Below are positions 1-11,795 of a stretch of 64,000 nucleotides of DNA, one piece after another. Position 1 is the stretch's first letter, and each line of letters begins with the position of its first letter. The stretch lies in NCBI RefSeq assembly GCF_902148855.1, contig NC_043964.1:32188630-32252629 (forward strand). Direction: 5' to 3'. The notes under the pieces were generated by a model. That model searched no databases, was not told the DNA's origin, and worked only from the letters and a program-made list of their open reading frames with translations. The stretch comes from Sphaeramia orbicularis. Taxonomy: Eukaryota; Chordata; Actinopteri; Kurtiformes; Apogonidae. The position numbers and the translations under genes were made by a program.

Positions 1-213
1 TTGTTCATTTTTGTTCATGTTACGGTTCGTATATATAAACATTTTCATAATGGAATTTGACTTTTTTTCACTCAAAAACATAGAGAAAACTTTAGAGTTG
101 ACATTATTTCTAAGTTCTTATCCTATTATTTATATTATTTTACTGGTCCGGCCCACTTTAGATCTTATTAGGCTGTGTTTAGCCCCTGAACTCAAATGAG
201 TTTGACACCCCTG
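1..213 (+). mobile_element. hAT-like MITE, right-hand part
   Basis: This stretch ends in GAGTTTGACACCCCTG, preceded by the typical 'ggtccggcccact...gcccctgaa' subterminal sequence. The same end closes the complete copies at 8882-9594 and 45306-45972, so this is the right part of one more copy, cut by the window edge. It is non-autonomous: I see no transposase reading frame. Confidence 0.75.
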
Positions 214-224
214 GTCTAAAGAAA

Positions 225-705
225 AATAAGTGCAATTTTAACAATATTATGCCTCAGTTGATCATTTACACATGTGCATTACCATGTACAAATACACAAA
301 ACATTTACTAACAGGCAGAATATTGGTAAAATTGCACTTACTTCTCTTAAGACATTTCAGGTTTTTCACATTTTTCCAGGTTACTCATGTTTTTTTGTGG
401 AAAAAACATTTTGTAAATGTTAATTTCATTCATTCATTTTCTGAACCCACTTTATCCTCACTAGGGTCACAGGGGTCGCTGGAGCCTATCCCAGCTACTT
501 ATGGGTGAACATGGGGTACACCCTGGGCATGTCACCAGTTCATCACAGGGCTGACATATAGAGACAAACAATCACTCTCACATTCACACCTATGGGCAAT
601 TTAGATTAACTGATTAACCATTTAATTTAATGTAATTCAATTTTTTTACACTCAAACAAAGAAATAAATAGTGGAGTTGTCACTATTTATAGGTTATGAT
701 AGTAC
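225..705 (+). mobile_element. Interior of a second hAT-like MITE copy, split by a repeat insertion
   Basis: Positions 225-425 and 619-705 match the interior of the same hAT-like family (runs such as aaattgcacttacttctcttaa, and ggagttgtcactatttatagg). The two parts are separated by the 426-618 repeat, so the insertion is younger than the hAT copy. The outer ends are not recognisable. Confidence 0.6.
426..618 (+). repeat. Interspersed fish repeat (cattcattcatt / actagggtcac family)
   Basis: It begins with a cattcattcatt run and continues through 'tttatcctcactagggtcac', 'gctggagcctatcccagct' and 'ggggtacaccctgggca'. A second, shorter copy with the same order of blocks lies at 1262-1392. The sequence is a very common teleost interspersed repeat, probably a non-LTR retroposon tail; I do not assign a family name with confidence. 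Confidence 0.7.
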
Positions 706-885
706 TAGCGCATTGACCCATGGGGAACCACCGGTCATATTAACACCGATATCTAGGGACTGAAGTTAGTAAATGCATCGTTCCTGTTTTTAACTTCATT
801 TCCCATCATGCAGCATGGTACTGCACTTCCCATCAACAGTCATGGGCATAGCAACGTGATTGTAAGGCTATTATATTCCAAAATT

Positions 886-1065
886 ACAAATATCTCCCAA
901 AATATTAGTCCTATCAACTTGCTGAGATATTTAATGTGGAGACAGGACTATTCCTCAACTGTAGGTACCAAACTGGCCAGGTAAAAACGTCTCAAGTTGT
1001 CAGAACTGTGCAGATACACACACACACACACAGACGCTCTCAGACCTTCCAGTATTATGATCCTG
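886..1065 (+). repeat. Dispersed ~180-bp repeat, copy 1 (copy 2 at 62693-62872)
   Basis: This segment and 62693-62872 share long colinear blocks: 'atattagtcctatcaacttg', 'gagatatttaatgtggaga', 'ctattcctcaact', 'ggccaggtaaaa', then a short CA run and 'ccagtattatgat'. I saw no clear terminal inverted repeat or target duplication, so class and mode of spread are unknown. Confidence 0.65.
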
Positions 1066-1139
1066 TTTTACTTCTCTGATCCACTTGAGATTGAATTGGC
1101 CTGTATGTGAAAACTGAACTAAACTGATTCTGAAACCTT

Positions 1140-1257
1140 TAATTGTTAATATCGTCAGTGTAATTTTTGCATTTCATAAATTCATCCCATGAGCTGGATT
1201 GGACCCTTTGGTGAGCCAGTTTTGGTCGACAGGCTGTATGTTTGACACCTGTGCAAT
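1140..1257 (-). mobile_element. hAT-like MITE, terminal fragment in reverse
   Basis: The sequence reads, in reverse, like the left end of the copy at 45306-45972 (caggtgtcaaac, then the ggccaaat / gggtcca block and 'gatgaatttgtgaaatgcaa'). Only this end is present. Confidence 0.6.
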
Positions 1258-1261
1258 AGAT

Positions 1262-1392
1262 AATATATTCATTCATTCATTTTCAAAACCCACTTTATCC
1301 TCACTAGGGTCACGGGGGTCGCTGGAGCCTATCCCAGCTACTTATGGGCGAAGGCGGGGTACACCCTGGGCATGTCACCAGTTCATCACAGG
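1262..1392 (+). repeat. Second copy of the cattcattcatt / actagggtcac repeat
   Basis: It carries the same blocks as 426-618 in the same order and strand (tttatcctcactagggtcac, cccagctacttatggg, ggggtacaccctgggca) and stops earlier, at 'agttcatcacagg'. Confidence 0.7.
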
Positions 1393-2105
1393 ACTACAAT
1401 AGTTAATATAACAACGCTTAAAAATATAGGGCATTTTTAAAGATTAAACAGTAGTTTCCAAACTTTTTCAGGCTTTTTTGTCCTATAAGACAGTGTTTAG
1501 TTTGATGTTTCAGATGTCTGAGTCATCAACAGCTTTATCAAATAGTTCTAACATTTTCATTTCAGACTCTTAAACACATCCAATATCTCAAAAATGACTA
1601 AAGATAAGGAAACAAGTCAGAGTCTGGGACGTGAAAACAGATTTGCATGGATTCATTCATCATCCTCCTAATTTAATGTGATTTACCCGGCGTCCTTGGG
1701 AATAAAGCAGCTCCACCTCCAGCAGAAACAACAGTAACACACTGCTAGTACACTGATGTTTCAGCATTAATGATCTTATGTCATATCTAATAATATAAAT
1801 CAGTTCCAACCAGTATTTCTGCTCAAACACTGCAGCTACATTTTGTTGCTGTACATACAAGACTTTGTGTTTGTTTGTAGCTGTTTTGGTAGTTTTACTA
1901 TGATGTGAGTATTTCTTTCACCACTACTTATTAGTATATTAAAAATACTAAAGAAATTGACTTATATTGTATACATTCCTTTTGTTTACTCGTGTAAATT
2001 TTCTGTCTACGTTCATTATCTGCCCATTGCGCTGTCCTCTTCTTTTCCTTGTGGATTTTTTTTTACCCTTTTGCTCCTCTTTTTTTTTTTTTTTTTGGTG
2101 AGGTA

Positions 2106-2325
<220 letters not shown>

Positions 2326-2475
2326 ATCAGAGGGCAGAAGGCGCTCTATTTTTCACAGATTGCAAAGCATTTTAAGGTAAATTTCTGATTCTGATCTGTG
2401 ATATTGAGCTGTATAAATAAATTAAATTGAACTGTTAACTGTTTGGGCACAAAATTTGAAGATATACAACCTACT

Positions 2476-3014
2476 GTAACCCATAAAGACCCAGTGCTAC
2501 TTTTGTGGCAGTTCCCAAATAAATTCCTCTCCCTTTTTAATATTTCTTAAGTGATTAAGTGATTAATCACCATATATCTTAATATTATCTTCTATATTTT
2601 TCATTTTGTCAGTGAAAATTAGGTATTTTCCTGTATTTAATTTACTGATCATATACTTTAATCATCATGATGAGGTTGCATTTAAGTGTTATTATATCAA
2701 AAACGGAGAAAAAAAGTGACGTTTTCAGTAAAATCTGAACATAAACCAAGTGTCTCCATCCACTGTCATTGATCCAACTCCATGGGTTTTACTGGTGAAT
2801 CAATGTTGTAGAAGATGACGGTGTTTCCACGTTCCCTACGGAGCCTCTGAACGTCCGAATGGGTCATATCTGATGACCATGAAAAGATGACAAACTGTAT
2901 TTTACACCAATTATTTCAACATGTAAATAGGATTAATGGTTTTAAAGTATTTAAACATTTTAGATCAGTGGATGGTTTTGGTCATCAGTGGATATTTGGG
3001 TCTTTATAGATTAA
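2476..3014 (-). mobile_element. TTAA-flanked MITE (family A, copy 1)
   Basis: Ends read 'taacccataaagaccc' on the left and 'gggtctttatagattaa' on the right, an imperfect terminal inverted repeat with TTAA at the right edge. The interior matches copies at 4111-5142, 12908-13380 and 40679-41177 in reverse (for example 'gttttactggtgaatcaatg', 'gggtcatatctgatgaccat'). TTAA targets with CCC-starting ends are typical of the piggyBac superfamily; no transposase is present. Confidence 0.7.
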
Positions 3015-3232
3015 AAATGACGTAATTTATCAGTATTTTGAAGAGAGTATTAATTTTACACTGAATATATGTGTGTTTCCTGGGAACCAAGAGTTAAGTA
3101 CTTTTAACAGAAAGGAGCTGACATTTGTACATATTAAGTAAAATCTTGTGCAACTCCATGTAAATCTAGTTTTTGTAGTGACTTCGGGAAATGCAGTGTA
3201 TGTGTGTCTGTTTAGGTGTGTGTGTGTCTGTT

Positions 3233-3267
<35 letters not shown>

Positions 3268-3400
3268 TGTCATTTGCAGATAAGTGGATTCAGGTGTTCA
3301 TTGTGCTCTAATGAGCCTGACTGCCTGCATGAAGTTTTAAGTGCAGCCCCTGTCACACTCAGCTGCTTCCTGAACCAGTCTGCTCTTTTATATTACCTTT

Positions 3401-6400
3401 ATGGAGCCCTTGTTCCTCTGGTTTAGCCTTCTTGCTGGGCTTTTGTGGTCTGAGATCTCCGTCACACCATCTTTTGCTCGTCACCTCGAAGCCACAGGTT
3501 ACAGACCACATGTACAAACTCAGCTCTCAGGGCTTTATGGTCCTAAACACACTGTGCACGGCCAACAGAATGTCCCTGTCGAGGAGCGAGAGCAGGTCAA
3601 TACAGTCAGAGTCACCTGCCATCCAGACTCGCTGGACATTGTTATCAAAGCAGACCTGTTTGGAGTTGGAGCTCCTGTGAATGCTGGTGATCTACGCCTA
3701 GGGGTGGAGGACAAAGACAACTGCAGAGCTACAGCGTCTTCACCAGATGAGTTCAGGATCCTTGTTGGACTGCTGGACTGTGGACACAAACACTGGGTAA
3801 AAAAAACACAATCTGTTTTGCATCTTGTGAACATTTGAAGCCCTGGTTCTAATCATGTGTTTTATCCACAGATGACTGAAAATGCTCTGATCTACACAAA
3901 CCTCCTCATATACTCTCCTGCACACTCTCCAGATGGTGTTATCAGAATGGAAGAGGCAGTGATTCCAATTGAGTGTCATTATGACAGGTCTGTGACTAAA
4001 GAGCACATGTGTAGACTCACTGGGTAGCAATGGGTTAAACAGAAGTGAACATGTTCTAACAAGGGGTAAATGTTAATCCAGCAAACATAAACATTTACAT
4101 ATTACTTTAACCCTTAAACACTGAAAAAGCTGCTACTGACCAAAACCATCTACGGATTTAAAATGTTTAATTAATAACCTTTCAATCACTAATCTTATTA
4201 ATATATTGAAATAATTTGGGTAAAAGAGTTTCACAGCTATTCAGCAGCATAAGATTTGACCTTTTTGGACATTCAGAGGCTCCACAGTGAACATGGAAAC
4301 ACTTCGTTCACCAGTAAAACCCTCATAGTTTGACCAATGACACTGGTTCTAGACCCTTGTTTTTCTGTTAAGTTATATTTTGCCGAAAATGTCACTCTTC
4401 CCTCAGTGTTCTGTTTTTAATTTACTGAGCTTTTATGAACATCTGCATGATCAGGAAGTTAAATAAGAAAATATTTTTTTCACTTAAGGAATGTATAAAA
4501 TAACAAGTGGTGCCAGGCACAACAAACCCCGCCCCTCGCATGTATTGTAGCTTATTTTGGCATCAGTCCAGCTGATGTCGTCATGTCTATGCATGTGCTG
4601 ATGTCAGCATATCAATTGCCTCTGTATATTTGCCAAGGTTGAAGTAAATTGAAACGAAATTGATGTTTTTACAGACATTTGAAATTTTGCCCATTATAAG
4701 TAAATGGGAGAGGGAAAAAAAAAAATGTAAAAATTCATAAAAAAAATTTGTAATTTGATCTGTGTTTCCCAAAATGTAACTTCATCTATTCTGGGTCACT
4801 GGCAATCTATACACCTATTTTGGTATGAATTCAAGCAATAGTTTTGCTGATACGGACATGTGAAATTTTGCCCATTATAAGTAAATGGGGGGGGGGGGGG
4901 GGGGGTTAAAAATTCATTAAAAATTGTAACTTTGACCTACTTTTCCCAAAATGTAATCAGATCTATTCTGAGTCACTGTCAATGTATAAACCCAATTTGG
5001 TATGAATTCAACCAATAGTTTTGCTGCTAGAGTGTTAAAAATAAACAAACTGAGGCGGGGTAATAAATGGTGATAAATCACTTAATAAATGTTAAATGTA
5101 CAGAGGAGGAGGTTGCCACAGATTATCTCATGTCTTTAAGGGTTAATGTATGTATTTCATTGAAAAGCAAGTCAGATATGTCACTTTAAAGTATTATCAG
5201 AATAAGGCTTAACAGTGGTTTTAACTATCAGAGAAAACTGTGGAAGCTTGAATATATACAGTCTTTTAAATGGAAAGACGCCTTCCATCTTCTGTTACAT
5301 TTAATATTGATACAAGGTATCAAAGCTAAATAAATGAGGTGAAAGCAGGAAAAAACACTAATTTGTATGGAATGTAAAGCTCTAAAATCCAAATTCTGCA
5401 CAATTTATCAGTTCAGTAAATGTGTTGCCTTTGCAGTGGGCTACAACAGGACTTTTTGCAAAATGACAGTACAAAACAATGGAAAACTGAGTGTATGTTT
5501 TGTTTTTTTAGAAAGTACAGTTTGTCCAGTTCTTCGCTCACACCTACATGGATCCCATTCATTTCAACCCAAGCTGCAGTGGAAATGTTGGACTTTGACT
5601 TGAGGCTTATGAGACGTGAGTGTAGACCGCCTCTGCAGTGTGTTGGATTCCATTATGAAGAAGTGCTTACTGCTGTCTGATTCTGTGCAGCTGACTGGAT
5701 CCACGAAAGGGGCTCCAACATGTTTTACCTCGGTGACCCCGTTGGCATCGAGGCCTCTGTCCGAGTCGGCCATCACATGGGGCTCCGAGTGTTTCTGAAC
5801 AGCTGTGCGGCTACACTTACCCCTGACATACACTCTGTTCCCAGATATGTCTTTATCAAAAATGGGTAAGCACTTAAAACCATCTGCTGCGTGTTCATGT
5901 GGATGAAGCGTGGGTGTAAAGTGGCTTTGACTCTTCTTCTTTCTCTAGATGTCTGATTGACTCTCAGGTTCCAGATTCCAAGTCCCACTTCTTGCCAAGG
6001 ATGCGAGATGACAAGCTGCAGTTGGTCATTGATGCTTTCAGGTTCAATAATGAGGACCGAGGAGAGGTGAGGCTTTATTTCCACAGGTCTGGGAAGAAAG
6101 TGGAGTTTCTAGAAGACAGGAGTGACGTGATCATGGAGATGGATGCAGGTTAACATATAACCAGTATTTTTATTTTTTTTTGACACTTAGTTTTTATTAG
6201 TTATTTATCATTTTGTCATATAGAACATAACAAACAGCAACAGATAATAGTCACAATCTAATAGTAATGGTGATTTAGGTTACAGTTATGAAATGGCAAT
6301 CAAGTTACCAAATTAATTTAATTTTTAGAGCAGCAATTTATGGAACATTTCACAGGACTATGAGACAAACCACCCATTAATTGTATTTAAAGAAACTAAT

Positions 6401-9400
6401 CCATTTGCCCCATCTTATTATGTAAAGTTCAGCCTCAGCATAAATGCTGAGGCTGCAAGCTGAAAAATGCTTTTTTTTTTTTTTTAATTTCATCAACAAT
6501 TTTAAACCAGTCCTCCAGCACTGGTGGATCAAGTTGAAGCCATTTACGAGAGATTTTTTTTTTTTTTTTCTGCAGCACCAAAGATTTTTAAAAGGTATTT
6601 ATTACTTATTGTCAAATCATCATGAAGATCTCCTAAAAAAGTGATAAAGTGGGTTGCTGTAATTTAAAACCCAAAGTCTGTTCTATTTTTATTCAAACAT
6701 CTTTCCAAAAAGTTGTAATTTTCATCCAGGACCAAAAAAAATGTGCGTGTGGTTTGCCTCTGTGTCCACCTCCAGCATGAAGAAGCATTTAAGTTTCTAC
6801 AAAACTGTTGTTTTGGTGTAATTTTTCCAACAAAATTCTCACCAGTAGGCTGAAGAGGAGGTTGAAGTAGCAGATTCACACGGTAACCAGTAGAGTTTTA
6901 GATGTACTGTAGCTGTTTTATTTTTTATTTCACCAGATAAAATCCCATTGAGATCTTTTACAAGGGCGACCTGGCCAAGAGGTCAAGCAGCACACCACGA
7001 TGAAAGACGGCTCATTTAGGAATGTCACAAAATAACAGTTTGACAGAATTTTAAAGTGCAGTCTAGTTTAGGTCAAAAAGAATTTTTTAAGTGCAAGATC
7101 TGTGAGCCTCAAGAGCTTACTGAGGACTTATGATTCATCATAGAGAATGCTGTTACAGGATGGATGGATAGAATTTCAAACATAAGTAGGAAAAAAAGAC
7201 ATTACCAATTTAAACAGGACAATCCAATATATGGAAATAAATCCACCAAAAAAGAAAACCACAATGTATAATTATTTGACTGTGGCTCTTTAACAATACT
7301 TTGTCTGAAAAGAAGTAGGAAGAAGCCAGGCTTATTGTTTAACTATTTTGTACTTTCTAAGTCTAATGTGTAACTGTAATTTTTTGTATTTCAACACTCA
7401 TCTTGTACTCATCTAACCTATGTTTAGGTATTTTACATTTATATTTTTTAAAATAGCTTGTTTACAACCTTGTGCCACCTTTTTAGGGTGATAATTACCA
7501 TATGAAAAAAGCCACTGGGCTAACTCTGGTGCAGTAATGTGGATTAAAGTGCAATGTCCCTGTTAAATAAACTAATGAAAGCATGGATAAGGGTTTACGC
7601 ATCAGTGAAGGAGAGTGATGGGCGGAGGAGGACTTTTTAATTTATTTTTTAAGTGCTAAAAGGCCATTTTGGAGCTTTGGTTTGTCTGTTTGAAGCAAGG
7701 TTATTATGGTTAACGAAAACTAATGAAATGACGAAAACTAGAATTGTAAAAACATTTTCGTTAACTAAAATAAATAAAAACTATAATTAAAAGAAGAAAA
7801 CGATAACTAACTGAAACTGTATTGTGTGCTTATAAAACTAACTAAAACTTATAAAAATCATGGATAAAATTCCCTTCGTTTTCGTCTTTGTCAATGTCAG
7901 ATTGATATGAAATTGATTTTATTTCCCTTGAGCAATTTTAGCTGCTGGCACCATATGACAGTTAACAGTCCGTCCCTTCTCGTCACTTGTTTACATTCGT
8001 CTTCTGGTCCCCACTCTACCTGGAAACATGGAGACTAAAGTTGGGAGAAAGCACCAGAGTCCTGTCTGGTAATTTATTTAATACGACAGGGAAGAAGATA
8101 AAAGATATGAAAAAACAAAGCATTTAGAAAAAAAAGAAAACTAATAAAAACTAGTAAATCTGCTCTAAAAACTAATTAAAACTAACTGAATTGGAGAAAA
8201 AAAAGTCAAAACTAAATAAAACTAAACTTTAATGAAAAATCCAAAACTATTATAACCTTGGTTTGAAGGAGAGGTGGTTGTCAAAGGTGATTCCAAGGAG
8301 TAGAGTTATTGATGGAGAGATGAAACTCGATAGTTGAATTATAACTGCATTTGGATCAATCATGATTATTTCAGATTTGTCGCAGTTAAGTTTCAAAAAG
8401 TTGGTGTGCATCCATTTAATAACATAGAGGCAGTGTCTTAGAGTGGCTTATATTTGAAGGAGATGTGGATGATATCAGTATAGCAGTTGAAATTAGGACT
8501 GTAGTTGCATATAAAAGTAGACATTGTGATTTTCTCTTCACAGCTCTACATCACATGTCACATGACAGCTGTACCAGCAAATGATGCAGAGGCACCGAAT
8601 AAAGCGTGTACATTTATAAACGGAAGGTAAGTCCTATGTGTTCATACGTTTGACGCTTCAGTAAAAAAGGTGCTGAACTGCTGTCTTTTTCAGATGGCGG
8701 TCAGCTGATGGCAATGACTACTTATGTGGGTATTGTCAGAGCCAAAATGAAGGAGTCAAAATTCAGGGTAAATCTGGCATCTCTGGCACGTTTAGTCCTC
8801 GAGGGTTCAGGAAGCCAGTCGAAACCTCCTGGAGGACCAGACTGAGGAGTAATGAAGGTACGACATCTACAGAAACTAGAGCAGGGGTCTCAAACATGCA
8901 GTCCAGGGGCCAAAAGGTTCCAATGTGGCCCGTGGGATGAATTTGCAAAATGCAAAAATTCCACAGTCTAGGCTGTCAAACTCATTTTTAGTCCAGGTTC
9001 CACATACGGACCAATATGATCTACAGTAAAATAATAACAGCATAATAACCTACAAAAAATAATGACTCCATATTTTCTTCTCAGTTTGATGTGAAAAAAT
9101 ATTACACTGTGCCTATAAATAATGACAACTTCAAATTTTTTCTTTAATTTAGTGCAAAAAATAACATTAAACTATGAAAATATTTACATTTACAAACTAT
9201 CCTGTAACAATAAAATGTGAATAACCTGAACAAATATGAACAACCTGAAACATCTAAAGAAAATTACGCACAATTTTAACCATTTTCTGCCCATTACTAA
9301 GTGTTAAGTGTCTTTGTAGATCCGATCCATAATGCACATGTAGAAATAAGTTGAGGCATATCATTAAAATTGCACTTATTTTTCTTAAGAAATTTCAGTT

Positions 9401-10672
9401 TTTTCAGGTTATTCACATCTTTTTTGTTTGGATAGTTTATAAAAGTAAGTATTTTCATAATTTAATAACAAAGACAAATAACTGGAGTTGTCATTATTTA
9501 TAGGTTATTATGCTAGTATTTTACTGGTCTGGCCCGCTGGAGATCAAATCAAACTGAATGTGGCCCCTGAAAGAACATGAGTTTGAGACCCCTGAACTAG
9601 AGGTTTTCGGATCAATTTTATTCTCCTCAGTTCAGTACATGTTTTCACCTCTAGATGTCAGGATTTACACACTCACACTACTGTGAATGTTTGTTTAGTG
9701 TGGGAGAAGGAGACAAAAGTGGGTCCATTGTTGGTGTTGCCAGCACAGAGGAAGAGTGGGGCTTTACCTGAGATGGAACTGCCCCCCCTTCTCCATAAAA
9801 TCACCAAAAGCTCTCTGTACGGCAGCTCCTGGAGGACTGGAATAGACATGGACACAGGTGAGACTCACATGATGATGGATAGATGGAATTGATCCCAAAC
9901 TGGGAAACTGTAGTGCAGCAACTGTAAAAATAGAAAATAAAAATGCAAAACAAGAGCGAACACACTATACATAATAAATTAGAAGAATAAAAAAGAACTG
10001 TAGAAAATCTGGACAAACGGGATCAAATGGTAAGGTGCAAAAATAAACTGTAATGTGTAAAATTACATGTCATTTTTCAATAAGATGGAGGTGGATGCAT
10101 ATCAATTGAGTGCATAATGGAAATATGAAATCTGATGTATGGCTTTACTAACTTTTTTTTCAAGGCCTTGACAAAGACGACAAAGAAGAAGAAGAAGAGG
10201 AGGAGGATGATGACGGTACTGCAGATCTGAGCCCTGAAGAACTGTCAGCTCTGAAAGGTTGTAAACATTGAGCACTACGTCTTCCTCGCCACATATCTGC
10301 TGATACTAAATGGAATTTTCATTTCAGACTTGGAGAAAGGACTGCTTCCAGGTTCATCTACAGAAAATGTGGAACTGAACAGAAATGAAACCACTATGAC
10401 AGGTAAAATAAACTGAAGCTTTACTGACACTGTTTAACAATTGTATAACTCTTTCCCTCTTTCTTTCAGGTGATACTTTAGAAAATGAAGCTGTTATACC
10501 TCTCGAAAAGGCAGGCCCTGAAGTCTCATTTAAAACACAACCATCAGTGGAGCATAACGCCACAGCAGCCACGAACAAAACCAGCAGCAGCACCAACTTG
10601 GACATGACGACACGGTTGAACGAAACTGATGCCAACTCTGGCTTTTCAGAGACAAATGGCCCAAAGAGATAA
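3401..10672 (+). CDS. zp3-like: Zona pellucida sperm-binding protein 3-like (egg envelope protein)
   Basis: Structural egg-coat glycoprotein, 561 aa from 11 exons: 3401-3796, 3872-3987, 5512-5615, 5691-5865, 5949-6066, 8544-8626, 8694-8857, 9699-9857, 10165-10257, 10328-10402, 10470-10672. Every junction is GT-AG and phases agree. The start gives a signal peptide (MEPLFLWFSLLAGLLWSEIS). The ZP domain spans about residues 66-350: ZP-N has VRVTCHPDSL and KADLFGVG, and ZP-C has GHHMGLRVFLNSC, PRYVFIKNG, LYITCHM, PNKACTF and DYLCGYC, the ZP3 signature order. The C-terminal third is unusual: an Asp/Glu run (about residues 445-455), then a Ser/Thr-rich tail with several N-glycosylation sequons. I see no transmembrane segment, as expected of fish ZP proteins that are secreted. 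ZP3 subtype (fish have several zp3 paralogues) is not resolved. Introns 5 and 7 carry hAT-like MITEs. Confidence 0.93.
4111..5142 (+). mobile_element. TTAA-flanked MITE (family A, copy 2) with internal insertion
   Basis: TTAA lies at 4107-4110 and 5143-5146; ends read CCCTTAAACACTG and GTCTTTAAGGG. At about 1.03 kb it is twice the length of the other copies because extra sequence, including the tandem duplication at 4670-5033, sits near its right side. It lies in intron 2 of the zp3-like gene. Confidence 0.7.
4670..5033 (+). repeat. Two tandem ~180-bp units inside the MITE
   Basis: Unit 1 starts near 4672 ('gacatttgaaattttgccca') and unit 2 near 4856 ('gacatgtgaaattttgccca'). Both continue through 'ttataagtaaatggg', 'cccaaaatgtaa', 'tctattctg' and 'tggtatgaattcaa' to 'aatagttttgctg'. 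Unit 2 has expanded its G run to about 19 bases. Confidence 0.8.
7696..8260 (+). mobile_element. Non-autonomous hAT element with perfect 8-bp target duplication
   Basis: GTTTGAAG occurs at both 7688-7695 and 8261-8268. The element begins CAAGGTTATTATGG and ends ATTATAACCTTG, so terminal inverted repeats and an 8-bp duplication both indicate the hAT superfamily. Its interior (around 8027-8075) encodes a short stretch reading METKVGRKHQSPVW, which resembles the start of a BED-type zinc finger of hAT transposases. It lies in intron 5 of the zp3-like gene. Confidence 0.85.
8882..9594 (+). mobile_element. Complete hAT-like MITE with perfect 8-bp target duplication
   Basis: AACTAGAG occurs at 8874-8881 and again at 9595-9602. 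The element starts CAGGGGTCTCAAAC and ends GTTTGAGACCCCTG, a 14-bp perfect terminal inverted repeat. At 713 bp with no transposase frame it is the best-preserved member of the family also seen at 1-213, 225-705, 1140-1257, 11500-11795 and 45306-45972. It lies in intron 7 of the zp3-like gene, starting 24 bp after the donor. Confidence 0.9.
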
Positions 10673-10676
10673 TAAA
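10671..10676 (+). promoter_or_regulatory. Poly(A) signal overlapping the zp3-like stop codon
   Basis: AATAAA begins inside the TAA stop (10670-10672). The implied 3' UTR is only a few dozen bases. Very short 3' UTRs are known for vertebrate zona pellucida transcripts. Confidence 0.75.
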
Positions 10677-10874
10677 TGATTACTAATATACTTGATTACT
10701 TTGATGTGTTTCTCATCAGTGTTACTGAGGGAAAAAGCAGTTTCTCTGTTGATCATATGGGCTGTTATGTGAGCTGTGAACCAAAGTCAGTTTGACACCT
10801 CTGATATAAAAATGAACAGAAACTGTTTGTGTCTGAACAGGAAATTAATTAGTTATTAGTATTTAACCACTTAA

Positions 10875-11468
10875 AGGGGTCATATTTTGCTAAACCCACT
10901 TTTATTAGTCTTTGGTTCATTTATTTGTGTATTTGGACCCTAATAGTTCAAAAAGTTTGAATTTGAACCCTCCAGGTGCTGCAAAGCTGTCTTTGTATTA
11001 ATTTTGGCAAAAATCAAGTGGATTTCTACAACCTGTTTTAATTCCTGCTAATTTGTTACGTCTATAACTAATTACATTACAACATTTGCACATATAAGGT
11101 CAAGACTTCTGACAAACATTTCTCGGAGTACGACATAATTTAGTAGCAGCAGCGGTTGTAGTCCATACTGAAAATATGTCCAGACTTTAAGCCGATTACC
11201 TAAAATGTTCAGTTGGTTGAACAGGACAGAGCAGCACAGCCAACAACCTTGAAGTGGGTGGGGTGTGAAGTAGCTCATTTGCATTTAAAGGGCCAATGCT
11301 CAAAACAACCTTTCTGGTGTCATTACTCAGAAATAGGGTTGAAGATGGACCTGTGGAGCTGAATTAATGAAGAATTCAAACCCAAGCATTGCATTTACCG
11401 TTTATGTAGACCACAGGGAAATGTTTTAAAATGCATAATTCCGTTTAAAAATGCAAAATATCACTCTT
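10875..11468 (+). mobile_element. TTAA-flanked MITE (family B, copy 1)
   Basis: TTAA is present at 10871-10874 and 11469-11472. Ends read AGGGGTCATATTTTGC and GCAAAATATCACTCTT, an imperfect inverted repeat. Copy 2 at 59228-59826 is colinear throughout and of nearly equal length (594 versus 599 bp). No transposase frame. Confidence 0.85.
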
Positions 11469-11499
11469 TTAACTGCTTACTCTGTAGCAGCAGTCTATT

Positions 11500-11678
11500 G
11501 GTCTTCATTCCTACATTCATAGGTACATTAGAACTCACAGATCAGAGTGGATCTACAGACACAAAACATTTAATAACAAGCATAACATTGCTAAAATTGC
11601 GCTGATTTTTCTTAAATTTCAGGTCGTTCATAGGTTATTCACATTTTTTGCGAGGATAATTTTTAAATGTAAACATTT

Positions 11679-11710
<32 letters not shown>

Positions 11711-11795
11711 ACACTAAAATGAACGAGAAAAATGTGAAGTTTTAATAGTATTTTACTGGTCCGGCCCACTTGAGACTTTGACACCCTTGACTATT
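11500..11795 (+). mobile_element. Degraded hAT-like MITE, right half
   Basis: It holds the family's interior ('aaattgcgctgatttttctt') and right end ('ttactggtccggcccactt...gagactttgacaccctt') with a T run of about 26 bases. The left end is lost. Confidence 0.6.
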
